Source: Amycolatopsis sp. cg9
Lineage (GTDB): Bacteria; Actinomycetota; Actinomycetes; Mycobacteriales; Pseudonocardiaceae
NCBI RefSeq assembly: GCF_041346945.1
Contig: NZ_CP166850.1
Coordinates: 8,974,501-9,038,500 of the forward strand
Direction of reading: 5' to 3'
DNA length: 64,000 bases
The translations under genes and the position numbers were made by a program. The notes below the pieces were generated by a model that saw nothing but the letters and a program-made list of their open reading frames with translations, was not told the DNA's origin and did not search any database. Below are positions 8,030 through 16,097 of the stretch, in pieces. The first letter of the stretch is position 1. The number at the start of each line of letters is the position of its first letter.

Positions 8030-9097
8030 TCACCTCCGGCTCGGCGTGGTGCGCCCACCCGCGGCGAGGGGCGTCGCTGCGAACCGGTGCAGGGCGTCGA
8101 GCGCGGCCGGGGCGAGGGTGTCCGCGTGGCCGGCGTCGTGCAGCAGGTGGTCCACTCCGGACAGTGGCACCCGGCCCGGTCCGCCGGCGTGCGCCCGGCG
8201 CAGGGCGGCAGCCAGGGCATCCGTTGTGGCACAAGGGACCTGGCCGTCGTTCGTGCCGCAGGTCAGCAGCACCCGGGTCCCCGGCCGCAAAGCCGCCGCG
8301 GTGTCCGGTGGGTAGATGGCGTCGTCGCTCTCCACGAACCGGCCGCTCGCTCCTTGGAAAGCCGCGAAGAGCTGGGCAACGGCGGGCGGCAGGTCGGTCG
8401 TGTCGACCGGCCGGTGTTCGCGCAGGGCGGTGACGGCAGCGTCGATCGCCGCGTCGATCGCGCGCTGCTGGTCCGCGGTGAGCCGGCCCTGCCGGACCGC
8501 CTCGGCGGTCTGAGCGTGCAGTTGCAGCGCGACCAGGTCCAGCAGGCGGATCGCCTGCGGCTGCAGCAGCGCCAGGCCGGCCGGGCGCGGGTGGACGGTG
8601 CCGCCGAGCAGCAGCGCCGTCATCGCGCCCTCGCTGTGCCCGGCGACCATCAGCGCGCGCGGGTCGGTCTCCGGCTGGTCGCGCAACACCTCGTAGGCGG
8701 CCTTCGCCTGACGGACGAACGCCGGGTAGTCGAGTTCGGCCGGGTGGTCGCGGTAGGCGCCGAGCCCGGTGCGGCCGGTGCCGTACTTGTCGAACCGCAA
8801 CGTGGCGACCCGGTCGCCGGCGAGCGCGGCGGCCACCTGCGCCAGGGTGTTCGGGGCCGTGTGCGGTGGCTGGTTGCCGTCTCGGTCGGTGGGTCCGCTG
8901 CCGGGCAGCAGAAGCGCGGCCCGCAGCCGTTGCCCGGCGCGGTGCGCGGGAACGTGCAGGGTGCCGTAGGTCGCCGTCCCGTCGACGGTGAAGACGACCT
9001 CGCGGTCGGCGGCCGGCACGAGGCCGGGCGTCGCCTGAGCCGGGGTGGCGGTCACGACGGCCAGCGCCACGACGGCCACGGTGAAGTGGGAGAACAT
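8030..9097 (-). CDS. Secreted alpha/beta hydrolase
   Basis: A 355-residue hydrolase with a cleavable signal peptide (hydrophobic 'VAVVALAVVTATPAQA'). The nucleophile elbow is 'GHSEG'; the likely acid is the Asp in 'CGTNDGQVPC' and the base the His in 'SGVDHLLHD'. The region after the first strands, 'GSGPTDRDGNQP', provides the oxyanion-hole loop seen in dienelactone-hydrolase-like esterases. Substrate unknown. It is the last gene of a three-gene operon (TetR, PH-domain protein, hydrolase) with 14-base gaps, so the upstream TetR probably controls it. Confidence 0.8.
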   Translation of the reverse strand: MFSHFTVAVVALAVVTATPAQATPGLVPAADREVVFTVDGTATYGTLHVPAHRAGQRLRAALLLPGSGPTDRDGNQPPHTAPNTLAQVAAALAGDRVATLRFDKYGTGRTGLGAYRDHPAELDYPAFVRQAKAAYEVLRDQPETDPRALMVAGHSEGAMTALLLGGTVHPRPAGLALLQPQAIRLLDLVALQLHAQTAEAVRQGRLTADQQRAIDAAIDAAVTALREHRPVDTTDLPPAVAQLFAAFQGASGRFVESDDAIYPPDTAAALRPGTRVLLTCGTNDGQVPCATTDALAAALRRAHAGGPGRVPLSGVDHLLHDAGHADTLAPAALDALHRFAATPLAAGGRTTPSRR

Positions 9098-9111
9098 CGG
9101 TTCGTTTCCGT

Positions 9112-9462
9112 TCAGCGCAGCGCGTTCTCGACCAGCGTGACGGTCTCGCGTGGGTTGTCGACCTGGAGGACCAGGCGGGCGTAGCGCTCGTCGGCGAGTT
9201 CGATCACGACCGCCTTCGCCGCGTCCTTGACGTCCCAGAAGACCTTCTCGCCGTCGAGGTGGAACGTGCCCGCCGTGATCACGCCGGGCACGTGCGCGCC
9301 CGGCGCGCGGATCCCCTTGGGATCGGCGGCGATGCCGGGATCCGCGGTCGCGCCGCGGACGTTGGCCAGCGGGATGGTCAGGCTGCTCTTGAAGGCCCAG
9401 AGCTTGTCGAGACCCTCGATCACGACAACGAGGTCGTCGCCGTCGATGTGGACCAGTGCCAT
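9112..9462 (-). CDS. Small bacterial PH-like domain protein
   Basis: A 116-residue soluble protein built of short beta strands with a final helix ('DNPRETVTLVENALR'). The pattern 'LVVVIEGLDKLWAFKSSLTIPLANV' and 'GTFHLDGEKVFWDVKDAAKAVVIEL' matches the small bacterial PH-fold proteins common in actinobacteria. Its role is unknown. It is the middle gene between TetR (14 bases upstream) and the secreted hydrolase (14 bases downstream). Confidence 0.65.
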   Translation of the reverse strand: MALVHIDGDDLVVVIEGLDKLWAFKSSLTIPLANVRGATADPGIAADPKGIRAPGAHVPGVITAGTFHLDGEKVFWDVKDAAKAVVIELADERYARLVLQVDNPRETVTLVENALR

Positions 9463-9475
9463 GGCTGTTTCCTTG

Positions 9476-9976
9476 TCAGTCGAGCGGATCCAAGCGTCGG
9501 GTCAGCGCGGTGCCGACCCCGTCGGGGTTGCCGCGCAGGAGGATGCCCAGCGCGGCCGCCGTGAGGGCGGCGGCCAGTGCGTCGGAAATACCGAGCGCGC
9601 CGGCGATCGCCTGGTCGATGGCGGCCAGCGCCGCCGCCACCTCGGCGGCGACTTCCTCGTCGGCCGGGGCCCGGTCGACCGCCGCGAGCAGCAGCAGGCC
9701 GAGGTCGGCCGAGGTGACGAGCCGCAGCGCGGTCGCGGCATCGGGTGCCGCGGCGAGCGCGTCGGCCAGCGGGCGGACGTCGTCGGCGAGGTGGCGGCGA
9801 AGCGCGATCAGGTAGAGGCCGCGCTTGCTGCCGAACGTCTTGTACAGGCTGTTGCGGTGCACGCCGAGGTGGGTGACGAGATCGTCGACGGACACCCCGT
9901 CGTACGCGCGGCCGCCGAACAACTCCACGGCGGCGCGCACCACCTCGTCCTCGTCGAACGTCCTTCGCCTGCCCAT
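9476..9976 (-). CDS. TetR family transcriptional regulator
   Basis: A 166-residue repressor. The N-terminal helix-turn-helix is 'VSVDDLVTHLGVHRNSLYKTFGSKRGL'; the rest is a helical ligand-binding domain. The ATG at 9976 is chosen over an in-frame ATG at 10012 because the latter would place the start inside the operator-like inverted repeat at 9992-10031. It heads the operon with the PH-domain and hydrolase genes and faces the ArsR/SulP operon. The large inverted repeat just upstream strongly suggests autoregulation. Confidence 0.88.
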   Translation of the reverse strand: MGRRRTFDEDEVVRAAVELFGGRAYDGVSVDDLVTHLGVHRNSLYKTFGSKRGLYLIALRRHLADDVRPLADALAAAPDAATALRLVTSADLGLLLLAAVDRAPADEEVAAEVAAALAAIDQAIAGALGISDALAAALTAAALGILLRGNPDGVGTALTRRLDPLD

Positions 9977-9991
9977 GCCAGGACGATAGCC

Positions 9992-10031
9992 TTTTGAGGA
10001 ACGATCAGTCAAGAACGATCGTTCCTCAAAA
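9992..10031. promoter_or_regulatory. TetR operator: nested inverted repeats
   Basis: Two 15-base arms, TTTTGAGGAACGATC (9992-10006) and GATCGTTCCTCAAAA (10017-10031), form a perfect inverted repeat with a 10-base spacer. Inside, GAACGATCGTTC (10013-10024) is itself a perfect palindrome, so half-sites of GAACGATC occur in two pairings. The site sits 16 bases upstream of the tetR ATG and 84 bases from arsR, so it may affect both divergent operons. Confidence 0.75.
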
Positions 10032-10071
10032 AATCGGATCCTGGGGCCACCGCGAGCCAGGTGGCGGGCTC

Positions 10072-10103
10072 ATGGATTGATGGATTGATAGAGTCATCAA
10101 TCC
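10072..10103. promoter_or_regulatory. ArsR-type operator with tandem and inverted half-sites
   Basis: GGATTGAT occurs twice in tandem (10074-10081 and 10082-10089), followed by its reverse complement ATCAATCC (10096-10103). The latter ends just before the ribosome site AGGAGGT of the arsR gene. Such imperfect dyads overlapping the promoter are typical of ArsR autoregulation. Confidence 0.6.
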
Positions 10104-10114
10104 AGGAGGTGCTC

Positions 10115-10525
10115 ATGCCCGCGAGATCCCGCACGACGGAGCCGCTGTACCGGATCAAGGCCGACCTGTTCAAGTGCCTCGCGCACCCGACCCGCATCCA
10201 GGTGCTGGAGGTGCTGGCCGCGGCCGGTGCCGAGGGCGCGCCGGTGACGCAGCTGCTCGACGTGACCGGCTGCGAAGCTTCCCAGCTGTCCCAGCACCTC
10301 GCGGTCCTGCGCCGCACCCGCGTCGTCACCTCGTCGCGGACCGGCAACGCCGTCGACTACTGGCTCGCCGAACCGCTGGTGGCCGAGCTCCTGGTCGTCG
10401 CCCGCGCGTTCCTCCTGGCCGGCTTGCGGCCCGGCTCCGACCAGCTGCGGGCCGCGCGCGAGCTGCCGCCGCTGCCCGGCGCGAGTCCCCAGGCCGTGCT
10501 CGACGCGATCACGGTCCACGCGTGA
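10115..10525 (+). CDS. ArsR family transcriptional regulator
   Basis: A 136-residue winged-helix repressor: 'LFKCLAHPTRIQVLEVLAAA' (first helix), 'ASQLSQHLAVLRRTRVV' (recognition helix) and wing 'SSRTGNAVDYWLAEPLVAELL'. ATG 10115 has a strong AGGAGGT ribosome site. One Cys lies in 'FKCLAHP' and another in 'TGCEASQ'; the classic metal pair CxC is absent, so it may not sense metals. It overlaps the SulP gene by GTGA at 10522-10525, giving translational coupling; the pair is a regulator/transporter operon. Confidence 0.9.
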   Translation: MPARSRTTEPLYRIKADLFKCLAHPTRIQVLEVLAAAGAEGAPVTQLLDVTGCEASQLSQHLAVLRRTRVVTSSRTGNAVDYWLAEPLVAELLVVARAFLLAGLRPGSDQLRAARELPPLPGASPQAVLDAITVHA

Positions 10526-12177
10526 AGACCCGCGACCTGCTGCCGGGCCCCGGCGACTTCGACCTGCGGCCGCCGGTGGTGCGCGCGGACCTGCTCGCCG
10601 GGATCACGGTCGGGGTCGTCGCCCTGCCGCTGGCACTGGCGTTCGGGGTCAGCTCGGGCGCGGGACCGGCGGCGGGACTGGTCACGGCCGTCGTGGCGGG
10701 GATCGTGGCCGCGGTGTTCGGCGGCTCGCCGGTCCAGGTGTCCGGGCCGACCGGGGCGATGGCGGTGGTCCTGGCCCCGATCGTCGCGGCGCACGGCCCG
10801 TCCTCGGTCGCCCTGGTCGCCATCCTCGGCGGCCTGGTCGTGCTCGTCGCGGGAGCCGCGCGGCTGGGCCGGCTGGTCGGTTACCTGCCCTGGCCGGTCG
10901 TCGAGGGCTTCACGCTCGGGATCGCCTGCATCATCTTCCTGCAGCAGGTCCCCGCGGCCGTCGGCACGACCGCGCCACCGGGGCAGAACCCGTTCCTGGC
11001 CGCGGCCGGCGCGGTCGCGCACGCCGTGACCGGTGGCGGCGCCGGCTGGACGGCGGCGACCGTGGTGGCCGTCGCGGTGATCATGCTGGTGCTGCCCAAG
11101 CTGCACCGCGGGATACCGGCGTCCCTGCTCGCGGTCGCGGCGGCGACCGTCGCCGCCGAGCTCGCCCACGCGCCCCTCCCGCGGATCGGCACCCTGCCCG
11201 GCAGCCTGCACCCCGCCTTGCCGTCGTTCACCCTCGGCGCCGTCGGCGACCTCACCGGCGCGGTCGTCGCGGTGGCCGCGCTGGCGGCGATCGAGTCACT
11301 GCTCTCCGCACGCGTCGCCGTGACGATGACACGCGGTGGCCCGCCGGTCGGCCCGACCCGCCCGGACCGCGAGCTCGTCGGCCAGGGCATCGCCTCGATC
11401 GCCAGCGGCCTCTTCGGTGGCATGCCCGCCACCGGCGCGATCGCCCGCACCGCGGTCAACGTCCGTTCGGGCGCGCGGACCCGGCTCGCGGCCATCACCC
11501 ACGCCCTGGTGATCCTCGCCGTCGTCTACGCCGCCACCGGGCTCGTCTCCCGCATCCCGCTGGCCGCGCTGGCCGGCGTCCTCATGGTCACCAGCCTGCG
11601 CATGGTGCCGCTCGGCACGATCCGCGAAGTGGTCCACGCGAGCCGGTCCAGCGCGGCCACCTTCGCCGTGACCGCGCTGGTGACCGTCGCGGCGGACCTC
11701 ATCCTCGCCGTGGAGATCGGCTTGCTCGTGGCCGCCTTCTTCGCCTTGCGCCACCTCGCCGGCGCCGCGCACGCCCGCCGCGACCCGCTTCCCGGTCCCG
11801 CCACCGCCGGCGACGAGCACATCGCCGTGTTCGGTTTCGAGGGCGCGATGTTCTGGGGCGCTTCCGAACGCCTCGTCACCGAAATCGCCGACACGACCGG
11901 CGACGTCCTCGTCGTCATCCTGCGGCTGTCCCGCCTGCACCTGCTCGACGCGAGCGGCGCGAAAGCACTCGGTGAAGCGATCGAGGAGCTCGAAAGCCGC
12001 GGCATCACCGTGCTGGTCAAGGGAATCCGGCCGCATCACCGGCACCTGCTGACCGCCACCGGCGCGCTCGGCAAGCTCCGGCACGAAACCCACCTGTTCA
12101 CCGACCTCGCCGACGCGGCGGCCCACGCCCGGTCCCACGTGCGACGCACCCGAGCCGGCGACCACGCGTCACCCTGA
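10522..12177 (+). CDS. SulP family anion permease with STAS domain
   Basis: A 551-residue inner-membrane transporter. The N-terminal part contains the SulP signature region 'DLLAGITVGVVALPLALAFG' and 'VSGPTGAMAVVLAP', followed by about ten to twelve helices. A C-terminal cytoplasmic STAS domain starts near 'EHIAVFGFEGAMFWGASERL' and includes 'LLDASGAKAL', matching the phospho-acceptor loop position of anti-sigma-antagonist-like domains. SulP proteins move sulfate, bicarbonate or other anions; the substrate is not decided by sequence. The GTG start overlaps the arsR stop. Confidence 0.88.
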   Translation: MKTRDLLPGPGDFDLRPPVVRADLLAGITVGVVALPLALAFGVSSGAGPAAGLVTAVVAGIVAAVFGGSPVQVSGPTGAMAVVLAPIVAAHGPSSVALVAILGGLVVLVAGAARLGRLVGYLPWPVVEGFTLGIACIIFLQQVPAAVGTTAPPGQNPFLAAAGAVAHAVTGGGAGWTAATVVAVAVIMLVLPKLHRGIPASLLAVAAATVAAELAHAPLPRIGTLPGSLHPALPSFTLGAVGDLTGAVVAVAALAAIESLLSARVAVTMTRGGPPVGPTRPDRELVGQGIASIASGLFGGMPATGAIARTAVNVRSGARTRLAAITHALVILAVVYAATGLVSRIPLAALAGVLMVTSLRMVPLGTIREVVHASRSSAATFAVTALVTVAADLILAVEIGLLVAAFFALRHLAGAAHARRDPLPGPATAGDEHIAVFGFEGAMFWGASERLVTEIADTTGDVLVVILRLSRLHLLDASGAKALGEAIEELESRGITVLVKGIRPHHRHLLTATGALGKLRHETHLFTDLADAAAHARSHVRRTRAGDHASP

Positions 12178-12200
12178 AACTTGGCAGTCGGCCCTCGCGA

Positions 12201-12218
12201 TACCGCCATTCGGCGGTA
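12201..12218 (+). terminator. Short hairpin after the SulP gene
   Basis: TACCGCC (12201-12207) and GGCGGTA (12212-12218) form a 7-bp stem with a 4-base loop, starting 23 bases after the SulP stop. There is no T-tract, so it is only a possible terminator. Confidence 0.35.
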
Positions 12219-12259
12219 GTTCGAAGTCCAACATGTCTGATTGGATCCACCCCAGAGCG

Positions 12260-12277
12260 TTTTACAACGTTGTAAAA
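12260..12277. promoter_or_regulatory. LacI-type operator, perfect 18-bp palindrome
   Basis: TTTTACAACGTTGTAAAA is a perfect AT-flanked palindrome with a central CG, the hallmark of LacI/GalR-family sites. It lies 18 bases upstream of the glycosidase ATG at 12296 and so overlaps the leader or promoter. No LacI gene is in the window, so the repressor acts in trans. Confidence 0.8.
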
Positions 12278-12295
12278 GTGAAGGGGATCTCGCCG

Positions 12296-15200
12296 ATGAG
12301 AAGAGCCGCTTCCGTCCTCCTCGCCCTGCTGGTGGCACTGGGCGTGGCGTCGGGAACGCCGCCGGCAGGCGCCGCCGAGCCCGTGCACGGCTTGAAGGCC
12401 GAATACTTCACGATGTCGGCGCCCGGGGCGCGGGACTTCGCGAACCTGGCCGGCACCGCGCTGGACGGCGAGGTCGACCACCCGGACCTGACCTCGATCT
12501 TCGGGCTGGTCGCCGGGCGCACCGAGCACACGACCGCGCGGTGGACCGGGCAGCTCGCCGTGCCGCAGACCGGCGACTACACGTTCTACGCCATCGGCGA
12601 CAACGGGTTCCGGCTGCTCATCGACGGTGCTCCGGTGATCGACCACTGGGTCGGCGACTGGGACTCCGAGCAGACCAGCGCGCCGGTCACGCTGACCGCC
12701 GGCAAGCAGTACGACTTCAAGCTGGAGATGTTCCAGGACACCGGCGGCGCGAACATGTTCCTGCGCTGGTCGAGCGCGGCCACCGCGAAGCAGATCGTGC
12801 CGCTGTCGGCGTTCACGCCGCCGGCCGGCTACGCGGTCGTGCCGCGCACGGCGGACATCTCCCGGGACGGTCGCACGCTCACGGCCGACTTCGACGGCCG
12901 CGTCTCGGGTACGAACGACCTGAAGGACCACCTGCGGATCGAGGTCGACGCGACGCCGATGCCGATCTCGTTCATCACGACGACCCGCACCCGGGCCACG
13001 ATCCAGCTGGCCGAGCGGGTCCTGAAGGGCCAGCGGGTCACGATCTACTACGACGGCGCTGGTGCCCTCGCGGTGAACGGCACGAAGGTCGGCAAGACCG
13101 GCCGCACCGTCGCGAACGCGTCGGCGGAACGGCTCCGGACGCCGTGGGGCGAGAACGTCGACACGCGCCACCCGTTGCCGGAATACCCGCGGCCCCAGCT
13201 CGAGCGCGACAAGTGGGTCAACCTCAACGGCCCGTGGGAGTTCTCGGCCGCCAAGGAGGGCCAGCAGCCGGTGTTCGGCAAGCGGCTGCCCGAAAAGGTG
13301 GTCGTGCCCTACCCGATCGAGTCGCAGCTCTCCGGGCTCGAACGGCACGAGGACCACATGTTCTACCGCCGCACGGTCAGCGTCCCGCGCGACTGGAAGA
13401 TCGGCGGCGGGCAGCGCCTCAAGCTCAACTTCGGCGCGGTCGACTACCAGGCCAAGGTCTGGGTGAACGGCAAGCTCGTCGCCGAGCACACCGGCGGTTA
13501 CACGGCGTTCAGCGCGGACATCACCGACGTGCTCAAGCGCGGCGACGAGCAGGAGATCGTCGTCGCCGTCACCGACACGACCGGCCCGTACCAGCCCAAG
13601 GGCAAGCAGTCCCCCAACCCCGGCGGCATCTTCTACACCCCGTCGTCGGGCATCTGGCAGACGGTGTGGCTGGAACCGGTGGCGGACAAGGGCATCGACG
13701 AGATCAAGACGACTCCCGACCTGACCACCAACTCACTGGCCCTCAACGTCAAGTCCGCGGGCACCGCCACCGTCACGGCGGTCGCCAAGGACGCACGCGG
13801 CCGGCCGGTCGGCACGGTCACCGGACCGGCGAACACGAACCTGAAGCTGGCGGTGCCGAACCCGCACCTGTGGACGCCGGACGACCCGTACCTGTACCAG
13901 CTGGAGATCGAGCTGGGCGGGGACAAGGTCAAGAGCTACTTCGGCATGCGGTCCACCGGCATCACCAACGTCGGCGGCACGCCGAAGCTGACGCTCAACG
14001 GCAAGCCGATCTTCAACCTGATGCAGCTGGACCAGGGCTTCTACCCGGACGGCCTGAACACCGCGCCGAGTGACGAAGCCCTCGTGTTCGACCTGAAGGC
14101 GCAGAAGGACCTCGGCTTCAACGCCGTCCGCAAGCACATCAAGGTCGAGCCCGCCCGCTGGTACTACCACGCGGACCAGCTCGGACTGCTGGTGTGGCAG
14201 GACTTCGTGTCCGTCGAGGACGGCAACAACCCGGCGGCGCAGCAGGCGTGGCTCAGCCAGGGCCTGGAAGAGATGCACCAGCTGCAGAACTACCCGTCCG
14301 TCTACGCCTGGGTCGTCTTCAACGAGGGCTGGGGCGAGTGGGACAAGACCGCCACGGGCCGGATCGCCGACCAGGTCAAGGCCACCGACCCGAGCCGGAT
14401 CGTCAACGCACACAGCGGGGTGAACTGCTGCGCCTCCAAGGGCGACTCGGGCCGCGGCGACGTCATCGACCACCACGACTACAACAACACCGACCCGGCC
14501 CGCTCGGACGGCACGCGCGTCGCGATGGATGGCGAGCACGGCGGCTTCACGCTGCGCACGCCGGGTCACCAGTGGCCGGGTGCGCCGATCGCGATCTACA
14601 GCGGCGTGGCGGACAAGGCGGCGCTGACGGCGAAGTACGTCGACAACACCCGCACGTTCTACCTCGGGCAGGCCAGGGCCGAGCTGTCGGCCTCGGTCTA
14701 CACGCAGGTCACCGACCTGGAAGGCGAGCTCAACGGGCTGTGGACCTACGACCGCAAGCGCATCAAGGTCGACCCCGGTCCGGTCCGCGAGATCAACCGG
14801 CGCGTGATCGAGGCCGGGGCCGACGCCGGCAAGCCCTACCCGTACGCGGGGAAGGGCTCGTGGCACCTCGACGAGCGAGGAGGAACGACCGCGAAGGACT
14901 CCAGCGGCGGCAACAACTCCCTGACGCTCACCCCGGCCGGGGCGGCGTTCAAGGACGGCGCGCTCCAGTTCACCGGCGGCTCCGCCGACACCTACGGCCC
15001 GGTCGTCGACACGACCGGTGACTACACCGTGTCCGCGAAGGTGCGGCTCGACCAGCTGCCCGGCAACTACGCGACCGCGGTCAGCCAGGACGGCCGGGAC
15101 CGGGAGAGCCCGTTCTACCTGCAGTACGGCCAGGGCGCGTTCGCGTTCAGCACCCCCGGCGGCAACCGGGCCCGGTACGAGGTCGTGCCGGAGATCGGCC

Positions 15201-15430
15201 GCTGGTACGAGCTGACGGGTGTCCGGGCCGGCAACGAGATCCGGCTCTACGTGGACGGCGTGAAGGTCGCGACGGCCCCGGCCGGACCAGCGCTCGTCAG
15301 CACCGGCGCGTTCACGATCGGGCGCGCCAAGTACGACGGCCGCAACGTCGACTTCTGGAGCGGCGCGGTCGACGACGTCGCGGTGGCCGGCAAGGCGCTG
15401 ACGGACGCGGAGGTCGCCCAGCTCTCCTGA
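12296..15430 (+). CDS. Secreted glycoside hydrolase family 2 protein with PA14 and LamG domains
   Basis: A 1044-residue exported enzyme. Signal peptide 'LLALLVALGVASG', then a PA14 carbohydrate-binding domain (about 30-170, 'GLKAEYFTMSAPGARDFANL', 'GDYTFYAIGDNGFRLLIDG'). A GH2 sugar-binding domain begins near 300 ('WVNLNGPWEFS'), followed by an Ig-like domain and a TIM barrel. The acid/base Glu is in 'VVFNEGWGEWD' (about residue 676) and the nucleophile is likely the Glu in 'MDGEHGGF' (about 745). A C-terminal LamG/concanavalin-like domain starts near 860. It probably cleaves a plant or microbial beta-linked polysaccharide; the exact substrate is not readable. ATG 12296 has AAGGGGAT upstream. 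The perfect LacI operator predicts sugar induction. Confidence 0.88.
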   Translation: MRRAASVLLALLVALGVASGTPPAGAAEPVHGLKAEYFTMSAPGARDFANLAGTALDGEVDHPDLTSIFGLVAGRTEHTTARWTGQLAVPQTGDYTFYAIGDNGFRLLIDGAPVIDHWVGDWDSEQTSAPVTLTAGKQYDFKLEMFQDTGGANMFLRWSSAATAKQIVPLSAFTPPAGYAVVPRTADISRDGRTLTADFDGRVSGTNDLKDHLRIEVDATPMPISFITTTRTRATIQLAERVLKGQRVTIYYDGAGALAVNGTKVGKTGRTVANASAERLRTPWGENVDTRHPLPEYPRPQLERDKWVNLNGPWEFSAAKEGQQPVFGKRLPEKVVVPYPIESQLSGLERHEDHMFYRRTVSVPRDWKIGGGQRLKLNFGAVDYQAKVWVNGKLVAEHTGGYTAFSADITDVLKRGDEQEIVVAVTDTTGPYQPKGKQSPNPGGIFYTPSSGIWQTVWLEPVADKGIDEIKTTPDLTTNSLALNVKSAGTATVTAVAKDARGRPVGTVTGPANTNLKLAVPNPHLWTPDDPYLYQLEIELGGDKVKSYFGMRSTGITNVGGTPKLTLNGKPIFNLMQLDQGFYPDGLNTAPSDEALVFDLKAQKDLGFNAVRKHIKVEPARWYYHADQLGLLVWQDFVSVEDGNNPAAQQAWLSQGLEEMHQLQNYPSVYAWVVFNEGWGEWDKTATGRIADQVKATDPSRIVNAHSGVNCCASKGDSGRGDVIDHHDYNNTDPARSDGTRVAMDGEHGGFTLRTPGHQWPGAPIAIYSGVADKAALTAKYVDNTRTFYLGQARAELSASVYTQVTDLEGELNGLWTYDRKRIKVDPGPVREINRRVIEAGADAGKPYPYAGKGSWHLDERGGTTAKDSSGGNNSLTLTPAGAAFKDGALQFTGGSADTYGPVVDTTGDYTVSAKVRLDQLPGNYATAVSQDGRDRESPFYLQYGQGAFAFSTPGGNRARYEVVPEIGRWYELTGVRAGNEIRLYVDGVKVATAPAGPALVSTGAFTIGRAKYDGRNVDFWSGAVDDVAVAGKALTDAEVAQLS

Positions 15431-15525
15431 TGCCGTCCGCGTGCCGGGAAACCGGCACACCTGCGGGGCGGGTGCCGCACAGCGGATCGCGGCACCCGCG
15501 CCGGCGGGCGGTGGTGCTCGGCCGT

Positions 15526-15968
15526 TCAGAGCCGGCCGAGCTCGGCCGGTTGTTCCCGGGCTTTGCCCAGTGGCCAGAAGCTCACCTCGTCCAACCGGCC
15601 CGACGCGGTCCGGAACTTGAAGCCGCGGCTGAACGGGCCGCGAACCGGTCGCACGCCGATCACTTCGGCGCGGGCGATCCGGATCGCCACGAGGGAACAG
15701 ACACGCAGCTCGGCCTGATCGCGGCTGACCAGCAGGCCGGCGAACGGCCACGTGCCGGTGATGCCGTTGATCCGGGCGCCGCCCCGCAGGACGAGGTCGT
15801 AGTCCTCGTCCTGCCGTGCGGTGATCCGGTGTGCGTACTCCGGGCCGGCGGCGGGACCTGGCCGGCACCTCCGGTTTTCTCCCGCCGCCGGCTCTCGAGG
15901 AACACCGCCGTCACCAAAAGCGCGCAGATCGCCAGCAGGACGATCCCCATTTCCGCTCGAGGGCTCAT
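15526..15968 (-). pseudogene. Small membrane protein gene, apparently frameshifted
   Basis: The start at 15968 gives a good membrane N-terminus ('MGIVLLAICALLVTAVFLES', then 'RRREKTGG'). After about 45 codons that frame becomes repetitive Ser/Thr/Arg-rich text. The frame offset by one resumes protein-like sequence from about 15840, including 'EYAHRITARQDEDYDLVLR', 'GTWPFAGLLVSRDQAELRV' and 'FSRGFKFRTASGRLDEVSFW', and stops at 15526. Joined, they make about 147 residues: one helix plus a beta-rich, PH-like soluble part. The shift lies between roughly 15840 and 15900. It could be a real lesion or a base error. Confidence 0.5.
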
Positions 15969-16049
15969 CGGCGGTTCTCCGGCATCACCGGCGAAGTATC
16001 TCAGCCGAACAGGTGCGCCGGCCGTCGACAGCGGCGGGTCGCGCGACCC

Positions 16050-16086
16050 ACAGGCACCTGACCGGCCACGCCGGCCAGGTGCCTGT
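16050..16086 (-). terminator. Strong hairpin after the phosphoesterase operon
   Basis: Arms at 16050-16066 and 16070-16086 pair over 17 positions with a single mismatch and a 3-base loop. The structure begins 12 bases beyond the phosphoesterase stop codon (16098, minus strand), as expected for a terminator of the three-gene unit. No T-tract follows, which is usual in actinobacteria. Confidence 0.75.
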
Positions 16087-16097
16087 GCCGTGTCCGG

